A stretch of DNA of 8,665 nt from Bdellovibrio sp. (GTDB lineage Bacteria > Bdellovibrionota > Bdellovibrionia > Bdellovibrionales > Bdellovibrionaceae), in the NCBI GenBank assembly GCA_019104905.1, contig JAHRXB010000248.1, positions 1 to 8,665 on the forward strand, given 5' to 3'. Below are positions 5,745 through 8,665 of the stretch, piece after piece. The stretch's first letter is position 1. The number at the start of each line of letters is the position of its first letter. The position numbers were made by a program, and so were the translations under genes. Below the pieces are notes generated by a model. It did no database searches and was not told the DNA's origin. It saw only the letters and a list, made by a program, of their open reading frames with translations.

Positions 5745-6683
5745 CTAGAATCCATCCCACTTGATCGAGGTCTTAGGGAACTCAATCCAATCTTCATTCG
5801 CCGGAAATCCTTCAGGACGGCTCTCGGTCTGGCCTTTAAATTTTAAGAACGCGGTCAATGCGCAGATAAAGGCCTCAAAGGCATGATTGTTTTCAATCAT
5901 CAATTTAACATCTTGATCGTACACGAAGGCCACATTGTGAGTGCTTAACGCCTGCAACACTTCTCGCCGACTTTCGTCTCCTCCAATGGAATGCTTATGA
6001 AGGCGCAAATGGCTTTTCATCACATTCAATGAGCGACCGACCCGCCAGACAGAAAGTTTAGGAAAGATCTCTAGGCAAGGAATGTCCAGACGTCTTTTTA
6101 TAAACATCGCGCGGGCCAAAAGAGGAGCTGTATTGGCCCCCATGGCGTGCTGTAAAATAAAAGGCTCTTCGAGTTCAGAGGAAAGGTACATCTCCACGCA
6201 CCGCTGAGTGTAGGGAGTGAATAACTTGCGAGGCTTCTTCTTTTTATGAAGCTTTCGCGTATAGTCCCACATCCACTGGACATGGGGCTCTTTACAGGAC
6301 TCAATACCCGGGCAACCTTTTTTACAGTTCAGGCAGTTAGGAACATTCAAAGGCACATCAAAAGCGATGGCTTCAATATCATGATGATACTGTTCAATAA
6401 TTTCGTGAATTTTAAAATCCGCCGAATGAACTTCATCACTTTTGATTTTTTCAACAAGACGAGAAAGAAAGACTTTTTTATGTTTTGGGTAGTATTCCAG
6501 AACCGCCACGCAGGCTTTATCGGACTTTCCTCCCCCCAAAGAGATGCCCAAAAAACGATGCACGTCCCCGGCATGAGACGCGGAGGCCTCAGCTTTTTTT
6601 ATTGCTGCGACCTTTTTCGTTTTCTTCTTTACAGTGGATCGACGGGTTTTGCGTCCATCACCTGAAAGCCGGCTTTTTGGCAT
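5745..6683 (-). CDS. Divergent DUF429 family protein (predicted RNase H fold)
   Basis: The 312-residue product shows the DUF429 layout: a first strand and glycine turn LGISLGGGKSDKA (45-57), AIAFDVPLNVP (106-115) like the family's iDiPlg motif, EIFPKLSVW (205-213) like its E-x-hP motif, and NNHAFEAFICALTAFL (265-280) like its C-terminal DA-x-DA helix. DUF429 is predicted to have an RNase H/RuvC-like nuclease fold; activity is unproven. Oddities are a serine (S48) where the fold normally has the first acidic residue, a cysteine cluster C117-x2-C120-x3-C124-x5-C130 that could bind a metal, and a lysine- and arginine-rich, probably disordered tail (about 2-35). The ATG at 6683 overlaps the kinase gene by 55 bases and has AGGGAG ten bases upstream; a GTG at 6563, without a ribosome-binding site, would remove most of the tail. 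It is the last gene of the coupled cluster. Confidence 0.78.
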   Translation of the reverse strand: MPKSRLSGDGRKTRRSTVKKKTKKVAAIKKAEASASHAGDVHRFLGISLGGGKSDKACVAVLEYYPKHKKVFLSRLVEKIKSDEVHSADFKIHEIIEQYHHDIEAIAFDVPLNVPNCLNCKKGCPGIESCKEPHVQWMWDYTRKLHKKKKPRKLFTPYTQRCVEMYLSSELEEPFILQHAMGANTAPLLARAMFIKRRLDIPCLEIFPKLSVWRVGRSLNVMKSHLRLHKHSIGGDESRREVLQALSTHNVAFVYDQDVKLMIENNHAFEAFICALTAFLKFKGQTESRPEGFPANEDWIEFPKTSIKWDGF

Positions 6684-7621
6684 GCGTTGGCCACTCCCTC
6701 ACGTTTACTAGGAGGACACCAGACCAAGACACACCCACCGCCTCCAGCTCCACAAATCTTAACAGCCTCTGCGCCATTCTGCAAAGAGACTTCCGCAAGC
6801 TTGGCAATCTCAGGACTGGAAAACTCAGGCGCCAAACGTACACGAGCCTCAAATTCTCTTTTAAAAAGTGGGCCCAGCTCATTCCAGTTTCCAGAGCGAA
6901 TGGCGTGCTCCGTTTCAATGGCGATCACTTTCAAATCCCGCAGTGCTTGCAATGTGGCCGGATCTTTGGTTACAGAGTCCTTCATCACTTCGAAGTTATT
7001 CAAACCCGAATGATGAGCTTTTCCCGTATAAACCAGCATAAACTTTTCCGCCAAAGGCGTTTGACTCACGGGAAGCACGTCCTGCTCAATCCCATCATAA
7101 CCGTAACGAAGAATATTCATGCCTCCCGAGGCCGCCGGATAATAATCCTGAGTTCCCGTCGGCGTGTTTAAAATCTCAGCCTCAATATTATGCGCCACAT
7201 GGACCATCTTATGAACATCAGGAAAGGGGCGTCCGCAAAGCTGAGAAAATGCCTTCATCAGACTGATCGTCAGACTGGAACTTCCCCCAAGACCACCCCC
7301 CACCGGACTGTCTGAAGAGGTGCTCAGAGTAAATCCTTTTTGTGGTCTCCAATACCGAAGCTGGGTTTGCAATAAAATCATTTTGGGATCGGTATCGGAA
7401 AGTGCTTCGATCAGGTTTCCGTAGGTCTTCTTTATTTTTAAATCCGTCGATTCCAACACAATGGTGGAATCTGCGTGTGGAGTGATCTCGGCGGTCGTGT
7501 AAATATCAATCGCCACATTGACTGTCGAGGCTCCATGAATAAACAAATAAAGGGGCCACAAATCCAATGTGCCCCCGGCCAAGTCCACACGTGTGGGAGA
7601 TTTAACTACGATCTTTTGCAT
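6629..7621 (-). CDS. GHMP family sugar kinase, resembling heptose-7-phosphate kinase HddA
   Basis: The 330-residue product has all three GHMP kinase motifs. The N-terminal substrate segment is SPTRVDLAGGTLDLWP (8-23). The ATP-binding loop is SPVGGGLGGSSSL (105-117). The C-terminal motif 3 is KICGAGGGGCVLVW (288-301). TGTQDYYPAASGG (155-167) carries the likely catalytic base D159. The N-terminal pattern and the GTQD segment resemble HddA, which phosphorylates D-glycero-D-manno-heptose 7-phosphate at C1 using ATP; galactokinase- and fucokinase-like enzymes are alternatives, so the substrate is unproven. It is cytoplasmic. The ATG at 7621 shares its A with the TAA stop of the DUF4340 gene (TAATG), implying translational coupling, with only a weak AGAAAG site upstream. 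No other heptose-nucleotide gene (isomerase, phosphatase or nucleotidyltransferase) is visible nearby, which weakens a simple heptose pathway assignment. Confidence 0.88.
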   Translation of the reverse strand: MQKIVVKSPTRVDLAGGTLDLWPLYLFIHGASTVNVAIDIYTTAEITPHADSTIVLESTDLKIKKTYGNLIEALSDTDPKMILLQTQLRYWRPQKGFTLSTSSDSPVGGGLGGSSSLTISLMKAFSQLCGRPFPDVHKMVHVAHNIEAEILNTPTGTQDYYPAASGGMNILRYGYDGIEQDVLPVSQTPLAEKFMLVYTGKAHHSGLNNFEVMKDSVTKDPATLQALRDLKVIAIETEHAIRSGNWNELGPLFKREFEARVRLAPEFSSPEIAKLAEVSLQNGAEAVKICGAGGGGCVLVWCPPSKREGVANACQKAGFQVMDAKPVDPL

Positions 7622-8598
7622 TATTTCTGATCTTTCTTCTCTGCCGTCATGGCTTGCGTTTCTTCTTCTTTCATCTTGGGAGGCTGCTCTTTTAGGTCCT
7701 CCAAAGTCATTTTTATAAACTTATCCAAAGCGCCGGCTTCCATCTTAAGTTGGAAGGCAGGTTCTGACACTTTTGCATAAATCAAAAGATCTGAAGCTTG
7801 CCCCACTTCTGCCGTCCACTTTTTGTCTGAGATCATAAGTTCCAAAGTGAAAAGATTCTTCAAGTTAGGAAGTTTGGCTTTGCTATCAAAAATCTCGGCC
7901 GCTTTTGCATCGGAAATAGCTGTCAGAATCTCCCGGACTTTATTCTGATCTAATTTAAATTCTTTTTTTCCAACCGCCGTCCACTGACCATCGACTCGCT
8001 TCAGCTCCCACGCACCTTTGGCGTTCTTGAGCTTCAATTCGTCAACGCTGGCAATTTTATGACGTAAAAAACGACGATCTCGGAAATCCAACGCTGTCTT
8101 GTTCACGCGATTTTGCCAAACAGAGTTTAATACCAGCACCTTCGCCTCTTGATCTCTTCTGGCAAAAACATTGTCTTCAAAGTTCTTCTTTTCAGAAATC
8201 TCAAAAACATTTTGCGCGCCCGCTGTGGTCTTAAAGGTGATCGTCCCAAGGGGTTTATCAAGTCCATAAACAGCCCAGTCTATGCCTTCCCCTTCTTTCG
8301 CCACTTCAATCACACGCTCCGGGACCACATTTTTGACAAAGTCTTCGGCCACTGAGTTGTCGGCCAGATCCTGAAGGGGTTCCACCAATTCCCAACCGTC
8401 AACGGTTCTTTTCAGTCGCGTCTTTTGATTGCCCTTTTGAATCTCAAAGCTATCGACCTGTTCAAAATTCACGGTCAGCAGGCGAGCCTGCTCCATATTC
8501 TTTTCTTCTTTCTTCTGATCCTGAAAATAGTCATAAATAGCGTAACCGCCAAAAAGAAGAAGACATAAAACAAGTATGCCACGACCCTTTATTTTCAT
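7621..8598 (-). CDS. DUF4340 family membrane-anchored protein
   Basis: The 325-residue product has a short basic N-terminus (MKIKGRG), one membrane helix at about 8-24, then a charged linker and a soluble, probably periplasmic, region with repeated beta-rich stretches. The WAVYGLDKPLGTITFK segment (about 103-118) is typical of DUF4340. The C-terminal 20 or so residues are highly charged (KEEE and EKKDQK) and likely disordered. DUF4340 genes are commonly next to GldF/GldG-type ABC-transporter genes; here the upstream gene end also looks GldG-like, supporting a role as an accessory subunit of that transporter. The function of the family is not established. The ATG at 8598 is chosen because AAGGAG lies nine bases upstream and its A is shared with the preceding TAA stop; an in-frame GTG at 8622 would add eight residues and include the ribosome-binding site in the coding region. 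Confidence 0.85.
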   Translation of the reverse strand: MKIKGRGILVLCLLLFGGYAIYDYFQDQKKEEKNMEQARLLTVNFEQVDSFEIQKGNQKTRLKRTVDGWELVEPLQDLADNSVAEDFVKNVVPERVIEVAKEGEGIDWAVYGLDKPLGTITFKTTAGAQNVFEISEKKNFEDNVFARRDQEAKVLVLNSVWQNRVNKTALDFRDRRFLRHKIASVDELKLKNAKGAWELKRVDGQWTAVGKKEFKLDQNKVREILTAISDAKAAEIFDSKAKLPNLKNLFTLELMISDKKWTAEVGQASDLLIYAKVSEPAFQLKMEAGALDKFIKMTLEDLKEQPPKMKEEETQAMTAEKKDQK

Positions 8599-8665
8599 TA
8601 GGCATTTCTCCTTCTTAACCACAGACCAATACTCGTTCCCAACAGCAGAATAGGAAGAGGAATGA
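8598..8665 (-). CDS. C-terminal end of a membrane protein, probably a GldG-type ABC-transporter subunit (partial)
   Basis: Only the last 21 codons are inside the window. They encode a hydrophobic, proline-started helix (PLPILLLGTSIGLWL) followed by RRRNA and a TAA stop that overlaps the DUF4340 ATG. A final membrane helix with a short basic tail is the usual end of GldG-family (uncharacterised ABC-type transport) proteins, which typically precede DUF4340 genes. The assignment rests on this short end and on context, so the frame is more certain than the name. Confidence 0.6.
   Translation of the reverse strand, partial: IPLPILLLGTSIGLWLRRRNA
8608..8613 (-). promoter_or_regulatory. Ribosome-binding site of the DUF4340 gene
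   Basis: AAGGAG on the minus strand lies nine bases before the ATG at 8598, inside the last codons (Arg-Arg-Arg) of the upstream gene. It decides for the ATG at 8598 over the in-frame GTG at 8622. Confidence 0.65.

Noticed and set aside
6246..6665. Plus-strand open frame of 139 codons opposite the DUF429 gene
   Set aside because: No domain, signal or ribosome-binding site; explained as a shadow of the DUF429 coding frame.
6485..7171. Long plus-strand open frame of 228 codons antisense to the kinase and DUF429 genes
   Set aside because: Its translation is rich in Arg, Ser and Pro with no recognisable domain, and it lies wholly opposite two well-supported genes.
8599..8622. Alternative GTG start of the DUF4340 protein adding 8 residues
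   Set aside because: The AAGGAG site lies within it and correctly serves the ATG at 8598, which also overlaps the upstream stop.
1..8665. CRISPR array, tRNA or rRNA gene, insertion sequence or prophage attachment site
   Set aside because: No regularly spaced repeats, transposase or integrase motifs, terminal inverted repeats or tRNA-like folds were seen; nearly all bases are accounted for by the genes listed.

Overview
The window looks like chromosomal DNA from a Bdellovibrio-type predatory bacterium or a close relative in the Bdellovibrionota. This is an inference from gene content (a DUF3015 exported protein, a DUF4105 outer-membrane protein, a GldG/DUF4340 pair), a base composition near 50% GC and very tight packing. 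No rRNA, marker protein or database match was available to confirm it. Coding density is about 97%. I see no tRNA, rRNA, CRISPR array, insertion sequence, integrase or attachment site, and no gene-free stretch longer than about 140 bases.

Region 1 (1-2255, + strand) holds three genes. The first is an unrecognised 141-residue protein that may be cut by the window edge. It is joined by a one-base stop/start overlap to an exported protein built of three fibronectin-III-like modules. A CorA-type divalent-cation channel with an intact GMN motif follows.

Region 2 (2252-5002, - strand) is a probable two-gene unit. A large exported DUF4105 protein (Lnb-type N-terminal domain followed by an apparent outer-membrane beta-barrel) lies 27 bases upstream of a class I SAM-dependent methyltransferase. 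The methyltransferase runs head-on into corA, and their stop codons overlap by four bases.

Region 3 (5061-5673, - strand) is a self-contained single-gene unit. It has a weak candidate promoter, a strong ribosome-binding site, a GTG-started small exported DUF3015 protein with codon choice suggesting high expression, and a near-perfect rho-independent terminator.

Region 4 (5745-8665, - strand) is a tightly coupled cluster read right to left. It begins with the C-terminal end of a protein resembling a GldG-type ABC-transporter subunit, then a DUF4340 membrane-anchored periplasmic protein, a GHMP-family sugar kinase (closest in pattern to heptose-7-phosphate kinase HddA), and a divergent DUF429 protein (predicted RNase H fold) with a lysine-rich tail and a four-cysteine cluster. 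Two junctions are TAATG stop/start overlaps and the third is a 55-base overlap. The combination of a gliding-type ABC exporter module with a sugar kinase and a putative nuclease-fold protein is the part of the window most likely to hold an uncharacterised system. The shared function is not shown by the sequence.
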